NCBI GenBank assembly: GCA_015832175.1
Contig: WJXW01000015.1
Location: 992,001 to 1,056,000 of the forward strand
Length of the DNA: 64,000 nt
Direction: 5' to 3'
Source: Paraphaeosphaeria minitans
Taxonomy: Eukaryota > Ascomycota > Dothideomycetes > Pleosporales > Didymosphaeriaceae
Translations under genes and position numbers: made by a program
Shown here: positions 1 through 11,248 of the stretch, piece after piece
How positions within the stretch are numbered: position 1 is the first letter of the stretch
How the letters are laid out: each line of letters starts with the position of its first letter
Notes under the pieces: generated by a model
The model's input: only the letters and a program-made list of their open reading frames with translations
Told to the model about the DNA's origin: nothing
The model's database searches: none

Positions 1-406
1 GTCGTCGTGCGAAGTCGCGTTGTCTGGCGGAGCCGCATCTTCTGGGCAGGTTGCGTCGTCTGGTGGAGCTGCATCATCTCGCGAGGCTGCATCATCTCGC
101 GAGGCTGTGTCGTCTTGCGTGGCCGAGCCCTCCAGAGAAGTGACCCAGTGCAGTACATTGCCTGGGGACTTCCGAAACTCAGCCAGGTTACCGCGGGCGT
201 CTTGACCAAGTGCGCCTTCATCGCTCCATAATTTTGCGAAGTACTGCTGGATGCGTTAAAAGCCGACACACGTTCACACCCATCATGAATGAAACCTTTT
301 TGTCGCCCAGTAGATCAGCGAAAGTATAGAACTCAAGGTCTGCCCTGAGAGCCTTGCTGACTTCGGCACCCATTGGTGTGTTGAGGTGATGGGGAATGAG
401 GAACAA
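1..406 (-). pseudogene. Possible coding remnant at the window edge
   Basis: Two overlapping minus-strand frames look coding but do not join. One (406 to about 250) encodes a stretch with LEFYTFADLLGDKK. The next (about 255 to 1) encodes QQYFAKLWSDEG followed by an acidic 18-bp tandem array. Passing from one to the other needs a one-base shift near 245-255, with no GT..AG intron in between. The reading runs off the left edge. I do not recognise the family. The plus-strand alternative is only Ser/Ala-rich low complexity. This may be a broken gene or chance open frames. Confidence 0.3.
23..130. repeat. 18-bp minisatellite, six units
   Basis: Six head-to-tail 18-bp units start at 23, 41, 59, 77, 95 and 113. 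Units 4 and 5 differ only at a few positions, and units 1, 2 and 6 are more diverged. The 18-bp period keeps reading frames open on both strands. On the minus strand it reads as repeats of the type DDAASR. Confidence 0.75.
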
Positions 407-1057
407 AGAGCACGCATCTGAGCGATTTAGGACTATGGATTGCTCTGGGCGTAGGCAAACTTGAGCCTAGCGCGCCACAAGCGACACCGCTGTGCCCGTG
501 CATACGCTAGGCCTGAACTTGTGGATAGTTCCCCGTAGCGTATGCACGGGCAGACTTGTACTAAGAGTTGTAGGCATTGACTATTCGACAACCCCTCATC
601 CACCCGATTGCAAATAGGGACAAGCAGGGTTCGACCCTGGTCTATTTGAGCTGCAAGGTTTGACTGAGGCTCTGGTATCGCTTTTCCTAATTACGGCTCC
701 TGTCTGCATTTGGGCTTAGACGTGGAATGCAACAAATTTTGACCATGGCGGATCTCCCACCAAATCGCGGGTTTTCATGCATATGACCACGATCAACATC
801 TCCCGACTGTGCAAAACACTCAGATTGCGGCGTTCATCTAGGCACAGAGCAGCCGTCTCCTTCTTGTTATTGTGTCTTCGTCACGGGAGTTGACTTGAAC
901 GAGATGGACACCCGAGACTAGTTGTCACCTTGAAGATACACTCGGGTAGCACCCGCGTTCATGTCCGTCTAGCGCCAAGACACAACCTTGGAAGCAATTA
1001 GCATGTGCCACGCTAACACCGTTCCCAAGCGGACGTTCTCGCCGGTTCACTTATAGC
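407..1057. other. Non-coding stretch
   Basis: No credible ORF on either strand. The only structure seen is the inverted repeat at 493-552. Confidence 0.6.
493..552. repeat. 17-bp perfect inverted repeat (hairpin)
   Basis: Bases 493-509 and 536-552 are perfect reverse complements, with a 26-base loop. A smaller inverted pair (CCACAAG near 475, CTTGTGG near 517) overlaps it. No ORF lies here. It could be a small MITE-like remnant or a hairpin in an intergenic region. Confidence 0.6.
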
Positions 1058-1420
1058 ATGCATGTCCGTCTCACAAGGCTGGGACGTCCGCCTTCACCAG
1101 TTGCCTTCCTGCATATTCGCCCCCAGCACCCTGAGGCTTACGTTCACCGGATGTTAGACCTATCGCCTGGAGTTCTTGTGTGTGCGACACTCATCTTCGC
1201 CCTTAGCAGTGCGCATATTTACCTCTGGGGTCGCCCATACAACATAGTTTGGTTGTCTTTTGTTGGCCTCGTACTTTCAATTACGCCTTTTGTCGTCTGG
1301 CAAAGGAGAAAGGAGAAGCCCCAACAACCTATAGATCAGTATGCATACTTATTTGCACTCGTGGTACCTGAAGTCTATGGGCTCTGTGTTGAGGTTTGTG
1401 CTCATTCTTTTGAACACTAG
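1058..1420 (+). CDS. Putative small membrane protein (exon?)
   Basis: The 120-residue ORF carries two hydrophobic segments, roughly residues 34-52 and 58-76, and ends in a charged tail (WQRRKEKPQQP). An in-frame ATG at 1151 would start just before the first hydrophobic segment. The hydrophobic ORF starting at 1514 lies 94 bases downstream on the same strand, so the two may be exons of one multi-pass protein. I could not place the intron with certainty. The family is not recognised. Confidence 0.35.
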   Translation: MHVRLTRLGRPPSPVAFLHIRPQHPEAYVHRMLDLSPGVLVCATLIFALSSAHIYLWGRPYNIVWLSFVGLVLSITPFVVWQRRKEKPQQPIDQYAYLFALVVPEVYGLCVEVCAHSFEH

Positions 1421-1513
1421 AGAAGACTAAAAATTAAGGTATACATTTGCTGGCGGAGCATCGCCAGGTCCAACATCCCAAACACTACTCAACGCCTACC
1501 TTTCGTCACACCG

Positions 1514-1942
1514 TTGCGTTCACCAGCACTCAAGCTGATACAAAAGATATGGCGGAGCTTCAATGCAATTGAGTGGTCTATCATGAGCGTCGGCGTGATT
1601 GCTACCACACTCCAACTCCTAGAATTCTCCGGCATTATCATAGTGGGGAAACAAATGCCTCCCCCTTTCGCTGGCAGACTTATATTCCACGGATTGGTAA
1701 CATTTATCCTCGTTTACCTTCTCTGCAGAAGTGCAGACTATAGGCACCGAAAGCTTGTATGCTTTACGTGTTGCTTTGCGTCCGCACTTGTTAGCGATAT
1801 AGCCTTGTTCATATTATATCATGCTCTCCCTAGTGGAGGTACTCGTCCCAGTGGAGATTTAGACGTATATACGCCACTACACAAAGTAAGTTGCTCAATC
1901 GTGCTTCCTGGGCTTACTTTGGATATATTCCTTGTGTTCTAA
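1514..1942 (+). CDS. Putative multi-pass membrane protein (exon?)
   Basis: The ORF has three clear hydrophobic segments (around residues 22-42, 54-70 and 83-101). A good donor GTAAGT lies at 1886, followed by CTTAC and an AG at 1944-1945. A further hydrophobic frame (FFLSLLLLVRLAPPF) follows at 1948. This suggests a spliced membrane protein spanning about 1.06-2.2 kb. The first codon here is not ATG, so the true start is upstream or in an earlier exon. No conserved signature is seen and the function is unknown. Confidence 0.35.
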   Translation: MRSPALKLIQKIWRSFNAIEWSIMSVGVIATTLQLLEFSGIIIVGKQMPPPFAGRLIFHGLVTFILVYLLCRSADYRHRKLVCFTCCFASALVSDIALFILYHALPSGGTRPSGDLDVYTPLHKVSCSIVLPGLTLDIFLVF

Positions 1943-3258
1943 AAGCCTTCTTTCTATCCCTTTTGCTCCTCGTGCGGCTTGCGCCCCCCTTTTTACGAAG
2001 CCACGTCCCAAAGTACCCGTCAATATCAGATGATCCGGCGCTCATTGTGAACACAACTCCCTCTTCAGAGCAACGATCCGGGTCTGATCGTTCGGTTGGC
2101 ATTCCTGATACTTTCCTTAAGACTGCAGTCCTGATTTGCCTAGGTGACGGGGACTTGCAAAACTTTAGAGTCTCTAGGGCGTTCGCTCGCTCACAGCGAT
2201 AGCGCCCTAGCGAGAGATTGCTACCAGCGCCACCCATACCAATCACCCTTTTCCGCTGCTTCTAAAACCCTGGAGAACTCTTCAGCGGCCTCTGACCATG
2301 AAATCTTCGAAGCCGAGATCTCAAGGCATGTGTTAACCCCTCAAACGCTCCACACACGTCTGCCAGGCGAAGAACTGGACATATTGGCGATTGTTGAAAT
2401 CCGTAAATCGACAAATGATGTGGAGGCGCTGGCATTGCTCTTACTGAAGTCTTCAAGACTGCTTCGACTCATGGATATTATCTGGCAAGGACTGGATGAT
2501 CGTGGTGAGGAGGTTCAGCTGATTGTAGGGGATCACACTTACGAGCTTGCCGGGATGCTCTCCTCCCTCAAAGGCCCCCCGGAGATGATTTAGGATTCAC
2601 TCCGATATACACCTAGCCTCTTTTCATAATTTCCTATCTAGACTTTAGACGACGTCATGTGATTCACCACAGCATACCTGGCCGATGGAAGTCTCCGCTC
2701 GTACAAGGTCCTGGTGATGGCACTGCATCGCCCACAATTTTTCCCATACATATCCATGCGTTGAGATGAAAATCGATCCGTCAATTGACCGGTGGAACAT
2801 ACAGTGCCCGCCTGTTTTTCACGATGGGACCTTCCTTATCCGGCCGGCTGTGCACGCTGGATTGCGCCAGCATTGATACACATGCCTGCGGGACAATCCT
2901 CTAACCTTCACAGCTGCCGGAATCTATTCAAACAAACGTGTCTTCGCGTTTTTTGCTTATGTCACAGTCCCAACATTTGCCTCTGTGATAATGGCATTAA
3001 TGCGCACAATAGAAAGCACATAAATATAGCCATACATAAAACATGTTTTCGACTGCATGAATGCTTCATTAGCTGATTCAATCACCACGTCTCAGTGGTC
3101 AACCAACGAGGAGCAATAAAGTATCTATATTGTGTTGCATGAGAACGGCTACTGATCGTAGAGGACCACACTGTGGAGATTGGTGACACCAGCTCGAGTA
3201 TCCGATTACCTCCCTAGCCATCACAAGCGCCGGCGAGCGGGGTCGGAAAACAAATAAG
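1943..3258. other. Gene-poor stretch with weak ORFs
   Basis: The frames at 1891-2202 and 2144-2593 are open but lack ATG starts and recognisable motifs. The first may be the last exon of the membrane protein upstream. Nothing else can be supported before 3259. Confidence 0.4.
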
Positions 3259-3717
3259 ATGCAAGCTCGCTCCCACTCTGTAAGTTTGAAAGGATCAGTA
3301 TTCATGGCCGTGATGAACGATATCGAACAGCGCGAGAAGAAAGTCGTTAAATTTCTCATAAAGTTGGAAAGCGGTCATCGACACTTGATCATCTCAGCCG
3401 TTTCCTCACATAATTTTCCGACGAAGATCAACAAACACTCCATCTACGTTGACTTCCACTCGCTTAATGAGACCAATGGTCACGAACACGTGTGTAGATA
3501 CAAAGAAGGCGGCGAAAAACTGTTTCATAGCGATGGAAAGAGGCGCAAGCGTCGCAGAGCAAATGCGAAGGACAAGGTGGAAAGGAGCAAACTCCGAGCG
3601 TTATCAGCTCTGGACCTACGAGCCAGTGCGGCTCATCAATGCTCCCGAGATGGGGTGTTCAGCGTCAGCACGAGTACAAATATCGTCCGTGTTGGCTTTG
3701 GTGAAATCAAAGACTAG
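3259..3717 (+). CDS. Hypothetical basic protein
   Basis: The ORF opens with an ATG and encodes 152 residues. A very basic patch (GKRRKRRRANAKDK) around residues 91-104 could be a nuclear localisation signal. There is no signal peptide or membrane segment. No family is recognised and no intron evidence supports it, so it may be a chance ORF. Confidence 0.25.
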   Translation: MQARSHSVSLKGSVFMAVMNDIEQREKKVVKFLIKLESGHRHLIISAVSSHNFPTKINKHSIYVDFHSLNETNGHEHVCRYKEGGEKLFHSDGKRRKRRRANAKDKVERSKLRALSALDLRASAAHQCSRDGVFSVSTSTNIVRVGFGEIKD

Positions 3718-4437
3718 GGTCCCGAGGGAGAACCGTGGACCCTCGGCATAACCAGGCAATGGCAAAAGCAGGTCTTACCCTTCGTCGCGCGGCGAAGTGC
3801 TAACGGAATGCACGGCTCCTTACGACCGTGTTAAGCCGTGTCTAAGTAATTCAGCTTGCAATGGAGGGTACCCGTTGATGCCTGATCACAGCGGACAAGG
3901 AAACCGTGGACTGCAGACGCAATGCACATTCCGGGATGCGAGTCGCAAGTTGTGGCTGGTCTCCCCGCACGCACCATTCCCGTTTGCCTGCTGTTGCCTG
4001 ATCCGCCTGATCATGAATCACTTGGAGCCGCACCCCAACCACCTCTAGTCTGTTAAATACCTGAACGTCGCCTTTGAGGCACATCGCAACGCTTCTTCAG
4101 CCTCCCACGTACACCGGCACATCAATCTAGCCTCTGCGTGCAGTTCATAAGAGCATTCCCTCGTCCACCTCCACGCGCACTCACACGCAGGGATTAACTT
4201 GCGTCCCCCAATTTGTGCAATCCCGATCGATCCATGCAGCCAACGAGCCAATAACTGCTAGCACGTCCACTGCAGAAGGTGGCACTGAGCCGCTTTGGGG
4301 ACCTCCTGTTCAATCAGTGCGAGCTCCAGACCGTCACATGATTTGCAAGCCTTTCCCCAGAGGGCCCCGTAACTACAGCCGAATACGTCGTCTAAATTTC
4401 TAAGGTTATTCCGGCCGCCAAGTGTGCGGCTCTCACA
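3718..4437. other. Region upstream of the EST1-type gene
   Basis: Only short overlapping ORFs on both strands. It presumably holds the promoter and 5' UTR of the gene starting at 4438. A CT-rich tract (about 4090-4170) is compatible with a fungal promoter, but no specific site can be named. Confidence 0.4.
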
Positions 4438-6915
4438 ATGACCAGCAATGTCGATTCAAATTCCAGATGGGTAACCGCATTACGGACGCAGCCCAAAACG
4501 GTTGACGCTCTGCCCCAAGATGCTCTATCATGTCCCTACTGCGAGAATAATGGGAGGATCTTCCAGACGTTGGACCAGCTTTACAGCCACGCCAAAGTAG
4601 AACATGCTTCTCTCCTGGACACCATGGATCCGGAAACGGCCCGTACTCAGGTGCAAGATGCGTCACTGCGGATGTAAGTTTCTGTGGGTTAAATCATCTA
4701 ATGACACTGCCGTTCCTTGTCAGGCTCTGTTTCTAACTCCCTCAAGTAGGAAGGGCCTCAGGGACCAGTCCTCTGACGCACCCGCTGGAGGAAGATCCAC
4801 GCCCGATATCACTGGCCTGTCACTGGAGGCTAGAGGCCGGCTATCTCAATTTGGAAAGAAGGAACCGGCCGATTCGGATCTGCACGTCAGGCGAAGCAAA
4901 GCATCTGTTCATCAGAAGATTTACGACGAGGAAGAGTGTGCGAAAGAACTCCGGCGCCCCGTCACCGAGAGGACGCGTCCAAAGCCCAGCGATCCTCGGT
5001 TGTATGACCTTAAGCAGCATTTCAAAGGCGCCGAATCGCCGTATCGGACCCCTGAGGTTGCCAGCGAATGGTCCGTGGAGACCAATCGAAGTCAGACTCA
5101 GTCTCGGACACCACAGTCCACGACCTACTCTCCTTCCGCGCAGCAACACCCACCTCGACCAGCAATCTCGCCTACCCGTCCCCACTCACAACTTGGTTTG
5201 ATCGAGAATCAGCGATATGACGCTCGATACCCCGGCCTGCTCTTACAGCCAGACTCACGACCGACCTCTCAGGAACAGCTTGCTTCAGAAGTAAAGTCGA
5301 TCTACGCCGGTCTTACCATGGTGGAAACCAAGTGCATCCATGTTGATCGGGCACAAGCCGCGGCTTTGCAAGATGGCTCAGACCCAACGTCAAGACTCGC
5401 AAGCGATCATTGGCAGGCACTCATCGCTCTTCACAGAACTTTACTGCACGAGCACCACGACTTCTTCCTCGCGTCGCAGCATCCTTCTGCCTCTCCCGCA
5501 CTTCGGCGGTTAGCGGCGAAGTATTCGATGCCGGCAAGAATGTGGAAGCACCATTATACACTTTTCCTTGAGTTACTGCGTCGTCGTCTTCCTGAGAGCA
5601 TAGATTATATGCTCGCTTTCATATATCTTGCGTACCAGATGATGGCGCTTCTGTACGAGACTGTACCGGCTTTTGAAGATACTTGGATTGAATGTCTGGG
5701 TGATTTAGGTCGTTATCGCATGGCAATTGAAGACGAAAACCCCCGGGATCGTGAGACGTGGGCTGGCGTGGCACGATCATGGTACAGTAAAGCTGCTGAC
5801 AAAAATCCCTCTGTTGGTCGGCTCTACCACCACTTAGCGATTCTGGCACGTCTCAATGCCCTGCGCCAGCTGTACTATTATGCTCGATCATTAACATGCG
5901 TCAAGCCGTTTCCCACTGCACGGGAATCTATCCTGGCCCTCTTGGATTCTATGCTCGGTCGTCCTGCGGAGTCATACTCGCACGATCTGCCCATCGACAC
6001 GAATTTCATCCAAGCGCACGGTATACTTTTCGGAAAACACTCGGCGGACCGTTTTGAAGATGCTCGTTTCGCGTTCCAAAGCCAGCTCGACAATCACATC
6101 GGACGTGTGACTGCCAAGTGGAAAGAGCAAGGGGTGTATATCGCTGTTACCAACCTAGCAGGTCTTTTCAATTACGGGAGTGATGATTCTATATTGCGCC
6201 AAATCCTCATGTTACACGACAGCCAGTCAGCCCGGTCTGCGAATTCTCCACCGCATTCCGATGAAGATAGCCGCTCTCCCTCACCCATCGAGGATGATAA
6301 ATTGTCACAAACGCTATCAGACTCAGAAGTTCCGGCCCAGATTGAGATCCTCTCTTCCGAATTCATTTTCTCTCGCGCCTATCTGCTCACGATGACCACA
6401 CTCACACTAGTGCTCCGACGCATTGGTGATAAGAACGTTCTTCCCCACGTACACGTCCTTCTCGCGTTCCTCTCGACGATCGCTTCCACCAAATACGTGG
6501 CCCACTTCAATGACCACGCTCCCTGGACCGAGCTTGTTTCCTTTCTAAATACGTTACTCAAGTCAGAACAACAACCGAAGAGGATACTCCCCGGCCCTAT
6601 ATTCCCTGCGGACCAAGCCGACAGCCTTCCTCTCCCGGAAGATTATTTGATTCGTGGTCAAATTTGGAGCCAATGGTATTTTCCCGAAGGATGGTTCAAG
6701 AAGGAGCACGATGAAGAAGACCGGTCGCTGGAGCTGGCGAGCACTATGAAGCTTCGGACGGAGAGGGTTTTACATCTGGGTTACGAACTAGCTACCGTAA
6801 GTATCACATGTCCCTCGTTCTGCGTTTCTGACCCCGTCTCCAGTTTGATCGCTGGGTCTCCTATGATGAACAGACCCACACGTTCTCTGTGAGCGATTCT
6901 TCGGACTCGTGCTGA
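4438..6915 (+). CDS. EST1-type DNA/RNA-binding domain protein with N-terminal zinc finger
   Basis: Three exons fit: 4438-4673, 4750-6796 and 6844-6915. The introns at 4674-4749 (GTAAGT, CTAAC branch, TAG) and 6797-6843 (GTAAGT, CTGAC, CAG) keep the frame and give 784 residues. Exon 1 holds a C2H2-like finger, CPYCENNG...H...H, at about residues 32-56. Exon 2 starts with a Pro/Ser-rich disordered stretch. It is followed by an all-helical region containing SRLASDHWQALIALHRTLL and SVGRLYHHLAILARLNALRQ, the signature of the EST1/SMG5-7 14-3-3-like and DNA/RNA-binding domain. Family members act in telomere maintenance or nonsense-mediated decay. In filamentous fungi most such proteins have no assigned role. 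A Ser/Asp-rich linker lies near residues 580-620. The gene is intact. Confidence 0.85.
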
Positions 6916-7511
6916 TCTTTTTACGTTCTTTGTATCTTGAACCTTCTATCACCTGAGTATCTTCTCTAACATGCTGGCCTTCCTGACTTCTATACTTTCG
7001 CCTCGCCCATCCACATCCTCTCAGATCGCTAAGCCGGCACACACTATTCTCGCCGACATCGAATCCATGAGGTAGTCGCTGTGGCACGGAACGAAGGAAT
7101 GGGACGTCTCTTCTTCAACATCATGTCCATCCCCCCGAGCATGGTATACCCACCGCCGCCACGGCGATTACTCGAGATGCCACCCGCGCCGTTAACAAGG
7201 ATACTCAGAACGCTATCTGCGCTGTAGCTGAAGTTTGGAGTCCCACAACGCGGTGGTAGCTTTGTACGCAACGCTGATCGCACAATAATTGCGCAATGTA
7301 CTCTCGCTCTGCCCCTACAGCGCCAACTGTATAGAAATCATCGATTTCACAGGTGTCGCTCATGGGGTAACCCAGGTCAACACTTCCAGTGTACAGTAGA
7401 TATACATACATTGCACAGCTACTATACACACTACTTCTTCGCTGACTGGCAACCCCATACGCGTTGCGCGCGTTGCGCTTGTTGCGCTCCTCCGCTGCCG
7501 TTAGACAGGCC
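6916..7511. other. Non-coding stretch
   Basis: Only short ORFs on both strands. Nothing recognisable. Confidence 0.5.
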
Positions 7512-8066
7512 TCACGCCTTGCGCTGATCTTCCCTGCCGTTCAGCCGACATCTCGCATACTGGAAGACCGAGCTTACGCGGGTGTGCCGCATGAGATAGT
7601 TTGCCCCACAAAACCCGATGGCGTCTGTAATGGTACTTCCGGCGTAGTGATCGCACACTGTCAGACCGTCTACACTCTCCATATCCTCTATCCACTTGCC
7701 AACAATAAACTCCGCGTGGGTGCGCCGCAAGCGAGATTCTTGCTGTATATGCAGCCAGTTGGGATTGTACCGAATATCGCCCTTGCCAGGAGGGACCTTC
7801 AGGGTTTCAATGTCCGCCTCCGAATGCCCACGCAGAGTCATCCCCGCACGCGTTCCTGCTCTAGCAAGGATATGAGTCTTCAGAAGAGTGTTTTCTCCAT
7901 CTTCATCTCCATCCTCTTCTTCCTCCTCATCCTCATCCTCATCCTCTTCGTCGTCGTCGTCGTCGTCGTCGGCGGCGGCGATTGGGATAGCCTGTGTTGT
8001 CGACGCAGAGGTCCTGGATGTCGAACGAGATGGGCCCATTGCCACCCTCACCTTGGTCTCCAGCAT
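7512..8066 (-). CDS. Hypothetical protein with Asp/Glu tract
   Basis: The 184-residue minus-strand ORF starts with ATG at 8066. Residues about 34-57 are almost pure Asp/Glu. The rest looks protein-like, for example YNPNWLHIQQESRLRR and GKWIEDMESVDG. The opposite strand of the acidic tract is only poly-Ser, so the minus strand is the better candidate. I do not recognise the family. Acidic tracts like this are common in chromatin-associated proteins, but that is not evidence of function here. Confidence 0.4.
   Translation of the reverse strand: MLETKVRVAMGPSRSTSRTSASTTQAIPIAAADDDDDDDEEDEDEDEEEEEDGDEDGENTLLKTHILARAGTRAGMTLRGHSEADIETLKVPPGKGDIRYNPNWLHIQQESRLRRTHAEFIVGKWIEDMESVDGLTVCDHYAGSTITDAIGFCGANYLMRHTRVSSVFQYARCRLNGREDQRKA
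7889..7984. repeat. CTC/GTC trinucleotide-rich tract
   Basis: A run of CTT/CTC/ATC and then GTC/GCG triplets encodes the Asp/Glu tract on the minus strand and poly-Ser on the plus strand. Such tracts readily change length. Confidence 0.6.
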
Positions 8067-9152
8067 CCTGCCGAAGGGTGTTTAGGCGCGCCAGTCAGGC
8101 CCGCGCGTAGGCGGAGAGAGGTCCACCGTCTCAGAGACTGCAGGCGTCGGCTGTCGCGACTTTACCCGGCATTCCTCGGCTTCCTCAGAGTCAACCCTTG
8201 ACGCAGGAAGGCAGACCCAAAGCTCGGCGTAAAAGGGGGAGAAGTCGAACTAGTCGTCGTCGCCGCGGCAGCGGGCGGAGGGCGGCACGAGATCGATGGC
8301 CCCGAAGGGTGGCGCGCGAGGCGCGAGCGGAGTCCACCAAAAGCTTTCTACTATTAACTACGTGCTACATGCTGCATACTGCCTAGGGTACGTTGTCGCG
8401 GCTGCCACAAGACCCGATAGTCAAAAAATGCAATACGATACATATTGGGCTAGTTTGAAGCATCTTCCATGTCGGTGATGCCATGTTCCAAGCTACTTGG
8501 CTTCCTACTAAACTCGTCTAGGGAACTTTGGGTTGCATCCTGGAGCATGGTTGTGCTCGCCATCACGTGCATACGTTCAGATACAGCGTGGTCGGCATGC
8601 TGCCCTTTACCAGCTCCGCTGTAGATGGTTGACCATGCGCCAGGTGCTTGATGATGGCTGCCAACATACTGAAGGCGTCTTACTACCCTTATGCTCTCTT
8701 GTTGCAGTGCACGTGCGCGACTCCGACTGGACTACACTGGATAGACTTCACATTCCCAAAAACATGGATCGATGAATGCATCTGGGACCAATACGTGCGG
8801 AGCGCCGGACTCATTCTTAAAGCTTCCAGAGCGACCTTTCGTAGACAATGAAGCATTAGTAGGAGTTGAGAGCTCACAGTGCAACTCGGAAGTTGCTAAT
8901 TGAGCACACTCAGTGCGTTTGGGTTCCCTTCTGCTTATCCAACTGCTCAAACAGCCACGTTGACTACTCTCGCGTACATAGGTCCCCTGAATACAAGGGA
9001 TCGTTTCAGCCCCCATTGGGGAGACACAGTGTAATCAGATATAAGATCAGATTCAGTGGGCCAAATATGATGATTGGGATGGCGGAGAGAGTGAGGTGGC
9101 CTGATGGGGAGTTTAGTAACAAAGCTTATAGGAGAGCACGAATTTTACGACC
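8067..9152. other. Non-coding stretch
   Basis: No supported gene. The open frames here lack recognisable motifs. Confidence 0.5.
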
Positions 9153-11248
9153 TCAAATCGAAGCCATACCGGCCCAGCGGGACCTTCGGAAAGCGCAACT
9201 AGAAAATATAAGGATTGGAGCAGACGTACCAAAAATGACTTCTCGCCGAGTGACGGTCTCCCATAGCTCGCCAGCCATAACAGTTACCGCTTCCTTCTGG
9301 GCCCAAGGACCGCAGAGGCGAAACTTGGTATTAAAATTCGCGCCGAGCGCCCAGGTCAAAGGAAGCTTATACCAGACTCCCGAAATCACCGACCGGGAGG
9401 ATACCCCGTAACATCTTGTCTCAACGGCTCTACCAGCGTCTCCAGCGTACGCCATTGGGTTCCCTCCGCTGCTAGTCAGGTTAGCCTGCCATGCCAGCCT
9501 GAGGACTCCGCAGAATGATATCGCACTTCCCATATCCAGTGCAAGCTGATACGCGTAGCTCTCGTGATCGACACCGTAGGGCATGCGGGAATTTTTGTGT
9601 GCAGTGGAGTTGATAATGGGATTCGTCGTCGGTGCGCATGCTGCTGAGCCTGGACGGAGCAAGTAGCTTCGTGATCCAGAGCTGCGCTTGCATTTCGGCC
9701 AGGGGAGGAATCGCTCCTAGATTCGGCCGTGCGAACCCGACGAAAGCCAGAGAAGGGTCGTCTCGGGGCCAGATACCGCGCACGAGCCCTCGCGGGTTGT
9801 AATTCCACCCTTCGCTGTGCTCACCATCGCTCTCTACGATGGGGGCCTGCTCAGAAAAACGACGTCCAGCGTTGCAGTCTAGGAACGGTATCAGTGGCTT
9901 GTAGCCTGTGCAGAATACCACCATGTCCGCATACACGGGCCCACGCGGGTGGTTCTTCATCCGCCTGTACTCTGGCATGTGGTTGTCTTGGAAATGGACT
10001 CTGCCATCCTTATCCACGTGAGAGGGCCACGGGGCAACGTCAATCTGTCCTGCACTCGGGCTGGGTCGTTCGGATCGATGCTCGGAGGAAAACACCAACT
10101 TCAGGACGTATTGCAGAACCCTGCGGATGCTGTATGGCCTCCAATAGTCATCGATGTAAGGTGCGATCTTGTGTCCGGCTTTGTTGAAAAAGACTGTAAA
10201 GCACATCAACTTTGTGAACCTGCAGCAAGACGTAGAGGATTCGTACTCTCTGACGCTGACCAACCTTTTGGCTTGCCGCCGATCCACTGATCGATACCGT
10301 GAGTCGTGCCCCAGCTCAACCACAGAATCGTTCGGAGATAACAATCATGGTAGGTCCACAATATGTTGCTCGACCGCAATCGAGGGTGCACATAGATGGT
10401 GTCGAAGATGCTTGGACGGGAAATGTCGATCGGGACCTGGTCTGAGGCCGTGGACGATAACAACCGTAACGTGCATCTCGGCTTTGGATTTCTCTGTCCA
10501 TTTTGACGTCAGCGATGTTCCCAGTAATGCAGCCGCGCAAGGGCCGCCGAGACTGAGGCATTACCTTGGGAGCGAGGTGGAAACCATCTCGGTGGCAAAA
10601 GACCACCCGTCGGCTCCGGGATGTCACAGCAAGGTGTGCGACGTCAGCTGCCGTTTCACCACTCCCAAGTATGAGGACAGTCTTCGCATCCTCAAACTGC
10701 GCACTCGACTTGAAATCGGCCGAGTGGATGGACTTGGGAATGTTTCCGACCCCGTCCAGGGGCACGAGACTTGGGTGGACGTGCAGCCCTGTGCATATCG
10801 CGACGGCATCACAGATCCACTCCCGTGCTTCACCGTTCTTGGTGTAGGATACCACATGGCGACCACTGTCATTCTGTCGTACGTTTGTGACTCGACAGCA
10901 GAAGTCAATGTAGGGACCCAAGCGGAACGCCTCGCAATATGCACCAAGGTAGTCCAGATATTGCTCGACGATCATGAAGTCAGGCCCGCTTTTCCATCGG
11001 AAATCAGAAAAGGTGGTAAGTTGTCGCGAAGATACAAGCTGTCGTCGTCAGCGAGCCACCGCATGCTGCTCCACTATTCTCACCTCGCCGTCTTCGTAGT
11101 TCCGAGATCTGAATGCGCCACCTATAGCTTCGTCCGCTTCGAAGAGCCTGGGAGTGACCGTCGAACGCAGGGCGTCCTTGGCAGCAAGGAGATGTTTCAG
11201 AGTCACAAGCCCAGCAGGCCCTCCGCCTATCACCGCAACAGATAACAT
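9153..11248 (-). CDS. Flavin-containing monooxygenase (FAD/NADPH), frameshifted
   Basis: This looks like an FMO-type enzyme that would use FAD and NADPH to oxygenate a small molecule. Exon 1 (11248-11084) carries the FAD fingerprint VAVIGGGPAG. Splicing out 11039-11083 joins it to exon 2 (11038-10565) with LTTFSDFRWKSGPDF and the NADP fingerprint LILGSGETAADV. Further introns at 10494-10564 and 10194-10264 restore a continuous reading that includes VFCTGYKP, the FMO FATGY-like motif. Near 9592-9600 the frame must shift by one base within an A5 run to reach the conserved GVDHESYAYQLALDMG block. The C-terminus (to 9153 or a little further) may hold one or two more introns. The frameshift could be real or a sequencing error. 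The gene lies divergent from the methyltransferase at 12250, about 1 kb away, consistent with a biosynthetic cluster. Confidence 0.8.

Noticed and set aside
625..645. GGGTTCGACCCTGG resembling a tRNA T-arm
   Set aside because: The loop would be five bases, not seven, and no acceptor, D-arm or anticodon arm can be built around it.
7464..8201. Plus-strand ORF of 245 codons containing runs of hydrophobic and Ser codons
   Set aside because: The runs come from the trinucleotide tract. The minus-strand reading looks more protein-like.
10169..11245. Long plus-strand ORF of 358 codons
   Set aside because: It is antisense to the FMO, whose minus-strand exons carry clear FAD and NADP motifs. The plus translation has no motifs and no good start.
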